64,000 nucleotides of DNA from Candidatus Aminicenantota bacterium (GTDB taxonomy: Bacteria; Acidobacteriota; Aminicenantia; Aminicenantales; UBA8522): NCBI GenBank assembly GCA_017886205.1, contig JAFNEO010000024.1, forward strand, positions 1 to 64,000. Direction: 5' to 3'. Of the stretch, positions 1 through 10,433 are shown piece by piece (position 1 is the stretch's first letter; each line of letters opens with the position of its first letter). The position numbers and the translations under genes were made by a program. The notes beneath the pieces were generated by a model. That model was not told the origin of the DNA. It was given only the letters and a program-made list of their open reading frames with translations, and searched no databases.

Positions 1-350
1 ATATAGCGACCAACATTTTTTGGCAATTATGCCCGCAATGACGCAACACTTAGTCCGTTCATATTAATATCCGGCGATCACCCAGACAAGCCATAGCATC
101 CTTTTCCGGGTCAGGAGATTGGGGAGCTTGCGGCATATTCCGATAGTCTCAAGCTTTAAACTCATCCCTTAAGATAGTAATACGAACACCGCCTCCAAAA
201 GGTTCTGCCGGCCGGTCGAGCCCGTCATTTCAGGACATTCATGAAAATGGTGATGATCACGGCATTATAGAGGATTTTCGCTAACTTAGCCATTTTACAT
301 TGCGGATAAACTACTTTAGAATCCTTACGTATTACCTCCAGGAGGTCCGC

Positions 351-1073
351 ATGGATAATGTCCTCAGGGTCGCAGGTCTAAAGAAATTCTACGGCGGGCT
401 GGAGGCGCTCAAAGGTATCGACTTCGAGGTCGGCCGGGGCGAGATTTTCGCCCTGATCGGCCCGAACGGCGCCGGCAAGACCACCGCCCTCCGGATCGTC
501 GCCACACTCCTCTCCCCGTCCGACGGCAAGGTCACCTTCCTCGGGTTTGACCTGAAGAAGCAGCCCGAGAAATTCCGCGAAAAGATCAGCTATCTCCCCG
601 AAGAAGCGGGCGCCTACAAGAACCTCAAGGGCACAGATTACCTGAAGTTCATGGCCAAGTTCTACGCCAAGTCGGAACAGGAGCTCGCGGAGTTCATCAA
701 GCGGGCCCAGGACATCGCCGACCTGGGAACGCGGCTCAACGAAAAGGCCGGGACCTACTCCAAGGGCATGATCCGGAAGCTCCTCCTCGCCCGGGCGCTC
801 ATGACCAAGCCCGACCTGGCCATCCTGGACGAGCCCACCTCGGGGCTGGACGTCATCAACGCCCTCGAAGTCCGGGAAATCGTCAAACGGTTCGCCAAGG
901 AGGGCATCTCGGTGCTCCTCTCTTCTCATAACATGCTCGAGATCGAGTTCCTCTCCGACCGGGTGGGCCTGATCGACAAGGGCCGGATCCTAGACACGGG
1001 GACATCCGAAGGGCTGAAAGAAAAATATAAGGCCCGCAACCTCGAAGAGGTCTTCAGGAGCGCACTCCAATGA
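351..1073 (+). CDS. ABC transporter ATP-binding protein (NatA-like); ORF opens at 300 but ATG 351 is the likelier start
   Basis: Walker A GPNGAGKTT, signature YSKGMIRKLLLARAL, Walker B LAILDEPTSGLD. Confidence 0.93.
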   Translation: MDNVLRVAGLKKFYGGLEALKGIDFEVGRGEIFALIGPNGAGKTTALRIVATLLSPSDGKVTFLGFDLKKQPEKFREKISYLPEEAGAYKNLKGTDYLKFMAKFYAKSEQELAEFIKRAQDIADLGTRLNEKAGTYSKGMIRKLLLARALMTKPDLAILDEPTSGLDVINALEVREIVKRFAKEGISVLLSSHNMLEIEFLSDRVGLIDKGRILDTGTSEGLKEKYKARNLEEVFRSALQ

Positions 1074-2362
1074 ATAAATTCCTCAACCTCCTCGTCAAAG
1101 AAATCAAGGAATTGATCACCCTGCAGCTCCTCATCTCGCTCCTCTTCACCGTCTTCCTGTTCTACTTTATCGGGCAGATGGCCAAGACCGAGATGAAGAA
1201 AGCCATGCGGACGCAGAAGATCGCCGTCCTCAACCTGGACGATTCGCCCTTCTCCGAGCAGCTCATCGGCAACCTCAAGACGGCCAACTTCCAGGCCGAG
1301 ATGGTCAAGGACCGCGACAAGCAAAAGGCCATCGACGAGACCAAGGCGAGCGACATCAACCTCCTGCTCGTCATCCCCCAGGGGTTCGGGCAGTCGCTGG
1401 AAACGCAGGAGATCAAGGAGATCGAGACCTATTCCTACCTCCGGACCTTCTCAATCGTCGGAAGCCGGAGCTCGGTCATCATCAACGCCGTCATCAAGGC
1501 CATCAATGAGTATCTTTCGAACGACTTCATCAAAAAGAAGATTCCCGACGTCAGCCCGGAAAAGGTGAAGAACCCAATCAGGAGCAAGAATTTCGTCATC
1601 GTCAAGGACCGGATGGCCGAGGGCAAGGCGGAAGCGGTCGCCGGGTTTGTCTCGTCGCAATCGCTCTTCGTCCCCGTCATCCTGATGATGATCATCATCT
1701 ACGCTTCCCAGATGGTCATCTCAGCCATCGCCATGGAGAAGCAGAACAAGACCCTGGAGACACTCCTTACCGTGCCCATAAGCAGAACCTCGATCGTGAC
1801 GGCCAAGATGTTCGCTTCGGGGCTGGTCGGGTTGATCTCGGCCGTGATCTACATGTTCGGGTTCCGCTATTACATGGGCGGGTTCATGGGAGACATCAGC
1901 CGGGCGGCGGCAGCCGACGGCGTAACCGGAGTCATCCAGAAGCTAGGCCTGGCAATGAGCACCAAAGGTTTTATCATCCTCGGGATTTCGCTCTTCTTCG
2001 CCATCTTGGTCGCCCTGGCCCTGGCCACGATCTTGGGGGTGCTCGCCGAAGACTACCGGAGCGCCCAGAGCCTAATCATGCCGCTCATCTTCCTGGTCAT
2101 GATTCCCTACTTCCTGTCCTTCTTTTCCGACCCCCGGACGCTCTCGCTCCCGGCGAAAATCTTGCTCTACGCCATTCCCTTTTCGCATCCATTCCTGACG
2201 ACCCAGAACCTGCTGCTCGAGAACTACAGCGCGGTCCTCTACGGCATCCTCTACATGCTCGCCGTCTTCATCGTCCTCATCCTCATCGCCGCCCGCATCT
2301 TTTCGACGGATAAAGTGCTGACGATGAAGCTTAAGTTCCGGAAGAAAAAGGTGCAATTCTGA
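1070..2362 (+). CDS. ABC transporter permease (NatB / ABC-2 type)
   Basis: Overlaps the ATPase gene by 4 nt; N-terminal TM, large extracytoplasmic domain, C-terminal TM bundle; motif EKQNKTLETLLTVPISR. Confidence 0.88.
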   Translation: MNKFLNLLVKEIKELITLQLLISLLFTVFLFYFIGQMAKTEMKKAMRTQKIAVLNLDDSPFSEQLIGNLKTANFQAEMVKDRDKQKAIDETKASDINLLLVIPQGFGQSLETQEIKEIETYSYLRTFSIVGSRSSVIINAVIKAINEYLSNDFIKKKIPDVSPEKVKNPIRSKNFVIVKDRMAEGKAEAVAGFVSSQSLFVPVILMMIIIYASQMVISAIAMEKQNKTLETLLTVPISRTSIVTAKMFASGLVGLISAVIYMFGFRYYMGGFMGDISRAAAADGVTGVIQKLGLAMSTKGFIILGISLFFAILVALALATILGVLAEDYRSAQSLIMPLIFLVMIPYFLSFFSDPRTLSLPAKILLYAIPFSHPFLTTQNLLLENYSAVLYGILYMLAVFIVLILIAARIFSTDKVLTMKLKFRKKKVQF

Positions 2363-2364
2363 GA

Positions 2365-2397
2365 GAAAATAGGGAGGGTCCTATTTTCTTTTTTATT
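2365..2397. terminator. Hairpin GAAAATAGG-GAGGGT-CCTATTTTC followed by a T-rich tract, between convergent genes
   Basis: Perfect 9-bp stem directly after the stop codon at 2362, then TTTTTTATTT. Confidence 0.75.
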
Positions 2398-3160
2398 TGA
2401 TCAATCGCCTCTTCATCGACTTGAGGCCGATGGTGAAGGCGATGGCCTCGAGAACAACAATCACCAGCAGGCTCCAGATCAGTCCGGAGCTCAGCGTGCC
2501 CGAGTAAACAGCCCGAGAGATCTTGACGGCGTGCGTGAGTGGCATGAACTCGGACAGAGTCTTCATCCACGGCGGGAACTTGTCCAGGGGAAAGAAAACG
2601 CCGGAAAAGAAAAGCATGGGAGTGATGATGAGTTCTGTGTAGTAATTGAAAAAGTCGAAGCTCGGAGAAAACGAGGTCACGATCATTGCCAGGGAAGCGA
2701 ACATGACTCCGACCAAGACCATCAGCGCGAGAAGCAGCGCGGCGCTGAGGACCGAGGCGGGCAGAACACCCATGACCATGGCGACGGTCATCATCAGGGT
2801 CCCGCTGATCAGGCCCCGGAAGGCGCCCCAAGCGATGTCGCCGGCCACGGCGTCCTCGGCGGAGACCGGAGTCGCGATCAGGGAATCGTAGAGCTTTTCG
2901 TGGATCATCTTGACGAATGTCCCGTACAGGCACTCAAAACTCGAGGTCATCATGACGGACGAGACGAGGACACCGGGGACGAGAAAATAGAGGTATGGCT
3001 TCCCGCCGAAATAGCCGATGTATGCGCCCATCCCGATCCCGAAGGTGACGAGATAGAACAGGGGCTCGACCAGGCTGACCAGGAAGGTCGGGACCACGAA
3101 CCTCTTGTAGGAATAGAGGTTCCGGAGAAAGATGTAGTATATCCGGTAGGACAGGTTCAT
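2393..3160 (-). CDS. ABC-2 type transporter permease (NodJ-like)
   Basis: Start at MNLSYRIYYIFLRNLYSYKR; six hydrophobic segments; overlaps the upstream ATPase stop. Confidence 0.88.
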   Translation of the reverse strand: MNLSYRIYYIFLRNLYSYKRFVVPTFLVSLVEPLFYLVTFGIGMGAYIGYFGGKPYLYFLVPGVLVSSVMMTSSFECLYGTFVKMIHEKLYDSLIATPVSAEDAVAGDIAWGAFRGLISGTLMMTVAMVMGVLPASVLSAALLLALMVLVGVMFASLAMIVTSFSPSFDFFNYYTELIITPMLFFSGVFFPLDKFPPWMKTLSEFMPLTHAVKISRAVYSGTLSSGLIWSLLVIVVLEAIAFTIGLKSMKRRLIK

Positions 3161-4077
3161 TCGATCAGGCTCCTGCCGGTGAGCTTCAGGAAAACGTCCT
3201 CGAGGGTGGCCGGCCGGGTCAGATAGTTGTGGAGGTCGAGCTCGACGAGCTTCTTCATCAGCCCCTGGCCATCGCGGCAGTAAAAATAGAGCGTGTCCCC
3301 CACCCGTTCGTGCCCGCACGAAAACTCAGTTAACTGGCCGACGATTCTTTCGTCCTCCTCTTTCGGGACGCGCACCTCTACGACCTCGCGGCCGATCTGC
3401 TCGGCCACGAGCTTGGAGGGAACGCCCTCTTTCAGGATCTTCCCCTGATGCATGACTACGATCCGGTCGCAGAGCTGCTGGGCCTCCTCCATGTATTGCG
3501 TCGTCAGGATAAGGGTCACACCCTCGCTCTTGAGCTGCCGGAGCCTCTGCCAGATCAGGTGCCGCGCTTGGGGGTCAAGTCCGGTTGTCGGCTCGTCGGC
3601 GACGATGAGTTTGGGATGATTGAGGAGCGCCCGGGCCACCAGGAGCCGCCGCTTCATGCCGGTCGAGAGCTCGCTGATTTTGCTGTTCCGCTTGGCTTCG
3701 AGCTCAACGAAGTGCAGGAGCTCGGCGATCCGTTTCTTGGCTTCGCGCTTGGGGATATCGAAAAACTTGGCGAAGATAATGAGGTTCTCATAGACAGTCA
3801 GGTCGACGTCCAGAGTGATCTCCTGGGGGATGATCCCAGTCATTTTCTTCAGGGCCCGGTTGTTGATGTGCGCGGGCAGGCCGTTGACAATAAGAGTCCC
3901 CGATGTGACCGGAGAGACGCAATGGATCATCTTGACGGTCGTGGTCTTGCCGGCGCCGTTCGGTCCCAGGAACCCGAAGCATTCCCCCTCCTGGATCTCG
4001 AAAGAGATCCCGTCCACAGCTATGAGCGAGCCGTAGTTCTTACGCAGATCCTTGGCCGAAACAAGAGTTTTCGTCAT
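3157..4077 (-). CDS. ABC transporter ATP-binding protein (NodI-like, with C-terminal extension)
   Basis: GPNGAGKTT, LSTGMKRRLLVARAL, LIVADEPTTGLD. Confidence 0.93.
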   Translation of the reverse strand: MTKTLVSAKDLRKNYGSLIAVDGISFEIQEGECFGFLGPNGAGKTTTVKMIHCVSPVTSGTLIVNGLPAHINNRALKKMTGIIPQEITLDVDLTVYENLIIFAKFFDIPKREAKKRIAELLHFVELEAKRNSKISELSTGMKRRLLVARALLNHPKLIVADEPTTGLDPQARHLIWQRLRQLKSEGVTLILTTQYMEEAQQLCDRIVVMHQGKILKEGVPSKLVAEQIGREVVEVRVPKEEDERIVGQLTEFSCGHERVGDTLYFYCRDGQGLMKKLVELDLHNYLTRPATLEDVFLKLTGRSLIE

Positions 4078-4132
4078 GGCACAGGTTTCCCATTATACAC
4101 CGAAAACCAGAATTGGCGACGGGCCCAAGGAA

Positions 4133-4309
4133 GCATCTCCGGCTCCGTGATGACATAGACAGGGAATGGGGTCCTGTCACGACGCGTCCCCGTCCGTCCT
4201 CGCTCCACCCATCCCCCCGTGGGGAACCCCTTCCGCTGCGGGCGTTGCGGGGACTGGCGCCGTGCCACCCCTCCCTCGATCATCTAACAAATCACGGAAA
4301 CGGAGATGC
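4133..4309. repeat. Fold-back (MITE-like) element, copy A, 177 bp
   Basis: Ends GCATCTCCGGCTCCGTGAT / ATCACGGAAACGGAGATGC are inverted repeats with 2 mismatches; arms shared with copy B at 31267-31512. Confidence 0.75.
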
Positions 4310-4337
4310 TATCCTATCCTAATCCCCTTCGGGATTT

Positions 4338-4347
4338 GTGCTATAAT
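4338..4347 (+). promoter_or_regulatory. Extended -10 promoter (TGCTATAAT)
   Basis: TGTGCTATAAT about 40 nt upstream of ATG 4387. Confidence 0.5.
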
Positions 4348-4386
4348 CCGCGGCAAACGTTCGACATCTTGTTCTGGAGGGTGTTC

Positions 4387-7329
4387 ATGAAACGTCTTCT
4401 ATCCCGGTCCGTCACACTGTTGATCCTGGCTATCTTGGTGCTGCCTGCGTTCGCCATCCCGCAGGCCGCTTCCGAGTCCATCGACAAGGACTACACGGCG
4501 AAGATTCTGGAGTTCACAACCGAAAAATTCTTTTTGACCGAGCTCGTCGACCACCTGCCCGCATCGGAGACCGTGCCTTCGCCTTTCCAGATCCTCGGCC
4601 ATATCGTTGGAGCGCCCGATGTCCTCGACCATTCGGCCGAGATTTATAAGTACCTGCGCGCCCTGGACGCCGCCTCTCCCCGCGTAGAACTCTTCTCCAT
4701 CGGCCCGACCGATGAGGGCCGCGAAATGATCGCCGTCGCCGTCTCCGCCGAGGAGAACATGGCCCACCTTGAGCGCCTTAAGGAGATCATGACCCGCCTG
4801 GCCGACCCCCGCGGGCTCAAGGACGAGGACGCCGCCAAGACCATCGCGGAGGGAGTTCCCGTCTACTGGATCACCGGTGGTCTTCATTCCCAGGAGACCG
4901 GCTCGCCCGAGATGATGATGGAGCTCGCCTACCGCCTGGCCGTCGAGGAAACGGATTTTATCCGGGCTATCCGCAAGAACATGGTCGTCCTGATGACGCC
5001 GATCCTCGAGGTCGACGGCTGGGACAAAGCCGTCGACGTCTACCTCTATAAAAAAGAAAACAAAGACAAGAAAACGATCCCCCTCGTCTACTGGGGGAAG
5101 TACGTCCTCCACGACAACAACCGGGATGCCGTCGGACTGGGCCTCAAGCTCAGCGAAAACCTGATCAAGGCTTACTTCGAATGGCATCCGATCATCATGC
5201 ACGACCTCCACGAGTCCGTTGCTTATCTCTATACCTCTACGGGAACCGGCCCGTTCAACGCCTGGCTCGACCCGATCACGATCAACGAGTGGGAGGAACT
5301 GGCCTTCCTGGAGATCAGCGAGATGACCAGGCGAGGCGTTCCCGGCGTCTGGTCGCACGGGTTCTTCGATGGCTGGGCCGCAAGTTATGCCTTCTCCGTC
5401 GCCCATTTTCACAACTCGACCGGCCGGTTCTACGAAACCTTCGGCGGCACCGGCGCGGATACCATGGTCCGAACCTCGGGCGCCGAGTCCAAGCGGGCTT
5501 GGTTCCGGCCCAACCCGCCCCTCGAGGCGGTCAAGTGGTCGTTCCGCAACAACATCAACCTCCAGGAGAGCGCCCTGCTCCTCACCTTCAAGCACGTCGC
5601 CGATAACCGGGCCAGGTTTTTGGAGAACTTCTACCTGAAAAGTAAACGCTCCGTGGCTAAGGCGAGGACGGAAGGCCCGGCGGCCTACCTGATCCCCGGC
5701 GGGACCAAGCGGCCCCTCGCCGCCAGACGCCTCATCAACCTCCTCCGTAAAAATGGCGTCGAGGTCCACGTCGCGAATGCCGAGGTCGCGGTCGGGAAGG
5801 ACAAGTATCCGGCCGGGAGCTACGTCGTCCGGATGGACCAGCCCTACAGCCGCTGCGCCGACATGCTCCTTGACACCCAGTACTACAACCCCAAAGATCC
5901 CCGCCCCTACGACGACACGGGCTGGACGCTGGGGCCGCTCCACAACGTCAAGACGGTCCGGGTCACGGACACGAAGATCCTCGAAGCGGCCATGTCCCTT
6001 CTGGGAAAAGATGTCATGATCGAGGGCCAAATCATGGGCAAAGACAAGGCGGTCGCTTTTGCCGTCAACCACACGGCCGAGCCCGAGCTCATGACTTTCC
6101 GCTACCGGCTCAAAGACATAAAGATGCTGACAGCGGAAGACGGGTTCAGCCAGGGCAATGTCAAGTTCGTTTCCGGAAGCTTCGTCATCCCCGGTGATGG
6201 AAATCCAGCCGATCTCGAAAGCCGGCTCGGAGCAGCCGCAAAGGACCTCGGGCTCATGGTCTATCGGCTGGCCGCCCTTCCCGGCATCAAGACCCATGAC
6301 CTCGACGCCCCGCGGCTGGCCATTCTTCACTCCTGGCTGAACACTCAGGACGAGGGTTGGTTCCGCCTGGCCCTAGACAAGCTGGAAGTTCCCTATTCCT
6401 ACATTCCTCTCCAAGAAATTCGGGACAACGAGGACCTGCGGGCGAAATACGACGTCATCATCTTCCCTCCGGCCGGAATGCTGGGCAAGAGCCAGAGGAT
6501 CGTCAACGGGATCGGGGGCGAAAACCCCATCCCCTGGCTAAAGACCGAGAAATATCCCCATCTGGGCGGCCCTGACTCGCGCGAAGATATCCGGGGCGGC
6601 ATAGAGCTGAAGGGGATCGTCCATCTCCGGCAGTTCATCGAACAAGGAGGATTGTTCGTCCCGATCACGTCCATGGCCGAATTGCCGATCAGCTATGGCC
6701 TCGTCGAAAGCGTCGCCGTAGCTAAGACCCAGAAGCTCAAAGTCGCCGGCTCGGTCCTGAGCGCGAACATCACAGACACACTCAGTCCTATAGGCTACGG
6801 ATACGACCGCAACTTAGGCGTCTATTTCAGCGGAGGCCCGGTGTTCGAGACCGGAGTCAAGGCCGTAACTGGAATGGAGATCAACGAAATGTTGGACGGA
6901 GGCGCTTCAGCCGGCCGTCCCTCGGGCCGCGGAAGCCTCAAGGACCCGGACATCATCCAGGGCCGAGTCCAGAAACCCGGGAACGTCCAGGGTGCCGGGA
7001 CGGGCATCCCGGCCGAATATAAGGATATGTTCGACCTCTACATGCCGCCCGACTTGAAGACCGTGCGGGTCGTCATGCGGTTTGACACGACTGACAAGCT
7101 CCTGGTATCCGGGATGCTGGACGGAGGCGAGGAGCTGGCCAACAAGCCGGCCATCGTCGATGTGCCGGTGGGCAAAGGGCACGTTGTCTTCTTCGCCATC
7201 AACCCGATGTGGCGCCAGGAAACGCTGGGGAGCTTCTTCCTCCTTTTCAACGCGGCCTTGAACTACAGAAACCTGGACGCCGGCCGGCCCCAACCCGCGT
7301 CTGAAAAAAAGGAAACTCCGGAAAAGTGA
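4387..7329 (+). CDS. Exported M14-family zinc carboxypeptidase-like protein
   Basis: Signal peptide MKRLLSRSVTLLILAILVLPAFA; zinc motif GGLHSQETGSPE (HxxE) and MHDLHES. Confidence 0.85.
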   Translation: MKRLLSRSVTLLILAILVLPAFAIPQAASESIDKDYTAKILEFTTEKFFLTELVDHLPASETVPSPFQILGHIVGAPDVLDHSAEIYKYLRALDAASPRVELFSIGPTDEGREMIAVAVSAEENMAHLERLKEIMTRLADPRGLKDEDAAKTIAEGVPVYWITGGLHSQETGSPEMMMELAYRLAVEETDFIRAIRKNMVVLMTPILEVDGWDKAVDVYLYKKENKDKKTIPLVYWGKYVLHDNNRDAVGLGLKLSENLIKAYFEWHPIIMHDLHESVAYLYTSTGTGPFNAWLDPITINEWEELAFLEISEMTRRGVPGVWSHGFFDGWAASYAFSVAHFHNSTGRFYETFGGTGADTMVRTSGAESKRAWFRPNPPLEAVKWSFRNNINLQESALLLTFKHVADNRARFLENFYLKSKRSVAKARTEGPAAYLIPGGTKRPLAARRLINLLRKNGVEVHVANAEVAVGKDKYPAGSYVVRMDQPYSRCADMLLDTQYYNPKDPRPYDDTGWTLGPLHNVKTVRVTDTKILEAAMSLLGKDVMIEGQIMGKDKAVAFAVNHTAEPELMTFRYRLKDIKMLTAEDGFSQGNVKFVSGSFVIPGDGNPADLESRLGAAAKDLGLMVYRLAALPGIKTHDLDAPRLAILHSWLNTQDEGWFRLALDKLEVPYSYIPLQEIRDNEDLRAKYDVIIFPPAGMLGKSQRIVNGIGGENPIPWLKTEKYPHLGGPDSREDIRGGIELKGIVHLRQFIEQGGLFVPITSMAELPISYGLVESVAVAKTQKLKVAGSVLSANITDTLSPIGYGYDRNLGVYFSGGPVFETGVKAVTGMEINEMLDGGASAGRPSGRGSLKDPDIIQGRVQKPGNVQGAGTGIPAEYKDMFDLYMPPDLKTVRVVMRFDTTDKLLVSGMLDGGEELANKPAIVDVPVGKGHVVFFAINPMWRQETLGSFFLLFNAALNYRNLDAGRPQPASEKKETPEK

Positions 7330-7357
7330 TCACACTGAGGATTGGGTTGTTTTCTTC

Positions 7358-7387
7358 TTGACATCGACCAGAGTTTCGCGATATATC
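7358..7387 (+). promoter_or_regulatory. Sigma70-like promoter TTGACA-N18-TATATC
   Basis: TTGACA at 7358-7363, TATATC at 7382-7387; upstream of the TonB receptor. Confidence 0.55.
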
Positions 7388-7583
7388 TTTCTTCGGATTC
7401 AGAATATCGCATCAAATGCCGAAGGCAAGGATAAACGCTCAGCTGCAAACCCGGAATGGCGAAAAATTTAATCTTCATCAAGGGGGTGAAATAACGGCAA
7501 ACAAAACGACCGCCAACAAGACATGGGAAGTCGAGAAACCTCGATTTCCTAAGGGACATTCAGAAAAGGTGAAGGAGGGTAAA

Positions 7584-10382
7584 ATGAAACTCAAAGTCAC
7601 CGTTTGCTTGGGGCTTCTCCTGTGCCTTTTGGCGCCTCTGGCCTTCACACAATCCAAAGAGACGGGCGCGATTGTCGGCAGTGTGAGAGATGAAGAAGGC
7701 ACAGCTCTGCCCGGAGTGACGGTCACGATCACGAGTGCAAACCTTATGGGCACCAGGACTTCTATCACCAACCCCCAGGGGGAATACCGTTTCCCCGCAC
7801 TTCCTCCCGGAGAATATGTGGTCAAAGCCGATCTCCAGGGATTTGCCACGGTCAGGCAGGAAAATGTGCGGCTGACGACGACGACCCGCCTGACCATCGA
7901 CTTCACTTTGAAGCAGTCGGCTGTCGAGGAACAGGTCACCGTCATCGCCCAATCCCCGACCGTCGACATTAAGTCCACCGAGACCGCTTCGGTGACCTTG
8001 ACCAACGAACTCCTGCGGAATATCCCCAACCTCGGCCAATTTACGTCGTCACTCGTGAACTTGGCTCCTGGAGTCACGCCCGATAACATGGGCGACTCGG
8101 CCTACGGCGCTTCGGATGGGACAGGGATTGGCTATTCGATGGACGGCGTTAATGTGGCGGACCCGGAAGCAGGAACAGCGTGGGTTTTCCTCGACTTCAA
8201 CATCATCGAGGAAGCCAAGGTCATGGGACACGGGCTTCCGGCCGAGTACGGGAACTTCACGGGTGTCATTTTCAACATCGTCACCAAATCCGGAGGGAAC
8301 GAGTTCTCGGGGCACATGGAACTCGACTATCAGGGGAAGAAGAATGACAACCCATCAGGTTTCTGGCAGCAGAACAACAATAAAGACTATCTCACCGATT
8401 TTCCCGATTTCACCAACCCGCTGTACAAGTTAATGGATGCCAACGTTCACCTAGGAGGGCCGATCAAGAAGGACAAGCTCTGGTTCTATCAGGGCTTTCA
8501 GTTTCAGCGTTTCGAGGATTATGTGGCCGGCTTCACCGGAGGCCCGCGCGCCTATAACCAGCCCCGGTCCTTCACCAAAATCACGGCTCAAGTCACTCCA
8601 GCTACAAATCTGATGTTCGGGCTTGAAATTGACACGTACAACGGCGAAAACCGCGGGGCCAGCGCAACAGCATCCCCTGACGCAGTCGTGGGCCAGAAAT
8701 CCCCGGAAGTCGTCGGAAACTTCAGTTTGACGCACATCTTCAGCCCCAAGACCTTCTTCGATGTGAAGGCCGCCTATTTCTGGGGCTACTACTATCTCGA
8801 ACCAAAGACGGGAAGAGATACCTACATGCATTTCGACCTCGACCAGAACATGACGCTGTACAACTCCGGATACTATTATTTGGCGGACCGCACCCGGTTT
8901 CAGACAAACGCCAGCTTGACCCATTACGCCGAGGACTTTATCACCGGGAACCACGACTTCAAGTTCGGCGTCGAGATCGAACGCTCCACCTGCCGGAGCC
9001 GTTTGGGATACACGGGGACGGGCGGGCCGCTCGGAGATCACCTCTACTACGTTGATTATTGGAGTTACAACCAATACTACGGCTATAACACGGGAAACTA
9101 CTTGGCCTACCAGTACGAAGGCTACGATTTCGACGCCCCATATACACGGTTAGAAGGGTTCGCCCAGGACTCCTGGCAGATCACGCCGCGCATCAATATC
9201 AATGCCGGCATCCGGTACAGCCAGAACTGGGGCCAGGCCGAAGGCAAGGGCACTGTTTGGAAATCGCACCGGATCGCTCCAAGGATCGGTTTTACCTTCG
9301 ACATCTTTGGCGACAAGACGACGATCTTCAAGGCCCACTACGGACAGTTCACGGAAGGGATGTTCGCCGCCTATCACGAACGGCTCACGAAGTCCTGGTC
9401 TGACTATATCTCTTATTACTGGGACCTCGCCAACGCGGAATGGGTAGAGTACGACCGGGTCAAACAGAGCTGGCAGGTTCAGGATGGGATCAAACATCCC
9501 TACATGAACCAGTACACGTTCGGCCTGGAAAGGGAGCTTTTCCGGGATGCGTCTTTCTCCGTGAGCTATATCGCCCGGGACTGGAAGAACATCATCGGCA
9601 TCTACGACATTCTGGCCCAGTACGAGCCGGTCTCCTATTATGTTGAGCCTGTCAACAGGACGGACACCCTCTACGATCTTGTGTCCGGAAGCGCCCATTC
9701 ATTCATAATCGAAAACCTCAACGACGGTCCGTACAGAAACGACCAAATGGGAAACGCTTACCGGAAGTACCGCGGGATTGAGTTCCTGTTCAGCAAGCGT
9801 TTCTCGAACAGATGGCAGCTGATGCTATCCTATATCTACTCCAAGACATCCGGCACGATCGACAACGGCCAGGCAGACGACATCGGCTGGGGCGGCCGGA
9901 ACAGCCAGGAAGCGGGCGACCCGAATTTCTGGATCAACGCCGATGGCAACGCCACTTTCGATCCGACGCACATGCTCAAAGCTGCAGGGACGTATATGCT
10001 GCCTTTCGACATCAACTTCAACGTCTCTTTCCGGGCGATCACCGGCACGAGCTGGGCCCAAAGATACAGGACGTCACGCTTCGGACAGGGGAGAATCACT
10101 TATTACACCGAGAAGCGCGGCAGCCGCCACATGGACATGCAGAACATTCTCGACCTTAGGGTTGAGAAGATCTTCACTCTAGGGATGAAATACCGGTTGG
10201 GCCTGATGATCGATTGCTTTAACGTTCTCAATGCCAACACAATCACGAGCTGGGGAACGCGGTACGACTATGATTGGCTTCTCCAAAACGACCCCGATTA
10301 CACGCCTTCCACCCAAGGTCACGACCTCTACGGGATCGTCAACCCGCGGCAGTTCCGTCTCGGGATCCGCGTGATTTTCTAG
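7584..10382 (+). CDS. TonB-dependent receptor with N-terminal carboxypeptidase-regulatory-like domain (Oar-like)
   Basis: Signal peptide at MKLKVTVCLGLLLCLLAPLAFT; GAIVGSVRDEEGTALPGVTVTIT...GEYRFPALPPGEY; plug and C-terminal beta-barrel ending RLGIRVIF. Confidence 0.92.
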   Translation: MKLKVTVCLGLLLCLLAPLAFTQSKETGAIVGSVRDEEGTALPGVTVTITSANLMGTRTSITNPQGEYRFPALPPGEYVVKADLQGFATVRQENVRLTTTTRLTIDFTLKQSAVEEQVTVIAQSPTVDIKSTETASVTLTNELLRNIPNLGQFTSSLVNLAPGVTPDNMGDSAYGASDGTGIGYSMDGVNVADPEAGTAWVFLDFNIIEEAKVMGHGLPAEYGNFTGVIFNIVTKSGGNEFSGHMELDYQGKKNDNPSGFWQQNNNKDYLTDFPDFTNPLYKLMDANVHLGGPIKKDKLWFYQGFQFQRFEDYVAGFTGGPRAYNQPRSFTKITAQVTPATNLMFGLEIDTYNGENRGASATASPDAVVGQKSPEVVGNFSLTHIFSPKTFFDVKAAYFWGYYYLEPKTGRDTYMHFDLDQNMTLYNSGYYYLADRTRFQTNASLTHYAEDFITGNHDFKFGVEIERSTCRSRLGYTGTGGPLGDHLYYVDYWSYNQYYGYNTGNYLAYQYEGYDFDAPYTRLEGFAQDSWQITPRININAGIRYSQNWGQAEGKGTVWKSHRIAPRIGFTFDIFGDKTTIFKAHYGQFTEGMFAAYHERLTKSWSDYISYYWDLANAEWVEYDRVKQSWQVQDGIKHPYMNQYTFGLERELFRDASFSVSYIARDWKNIIGIYDILAQYEPVSYYVEPVNRTDTLYDLVSGSAHSFIIENLNDGPYRNDQMGNAYRKYRGIEFLFSKRFSNRWQLMLSYIYSKTSGTIDNGQADDIGWGGRNSQEAGDPNFWINADGNATFDPTHMLKAAGTYMLPFDINFNVSFRAITGTSWAQRYRTSRFGQGRITYYTEKRGSRHMDMQNILDLRVEKIFTLGMKYRLGLMIDCFNVLNANTITSWGTRYDYDWLLQNDPDYTPSTQGHDLYGIVNPRQFRLGIRVIF

Positions 10383-10433
10383 TTCTCTGCCGCGAGACGA
10401 ATGGGGCTTGTCCCCATTCAGACCGAAGCTTAC

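Noticed and set aside
1-299. Possible gene upstream of the first ABC ATPase
   Set aside because: No ORF with plausible composition or motif; treated as intergenic.
4399-6330. 643-aa antisense ORF opposite the M14 peptidase
   Set aside because: Shadow ORF from high-GC third positions; low-complexity, no recognisable domain, and the opposite strand is a clear peptidase.
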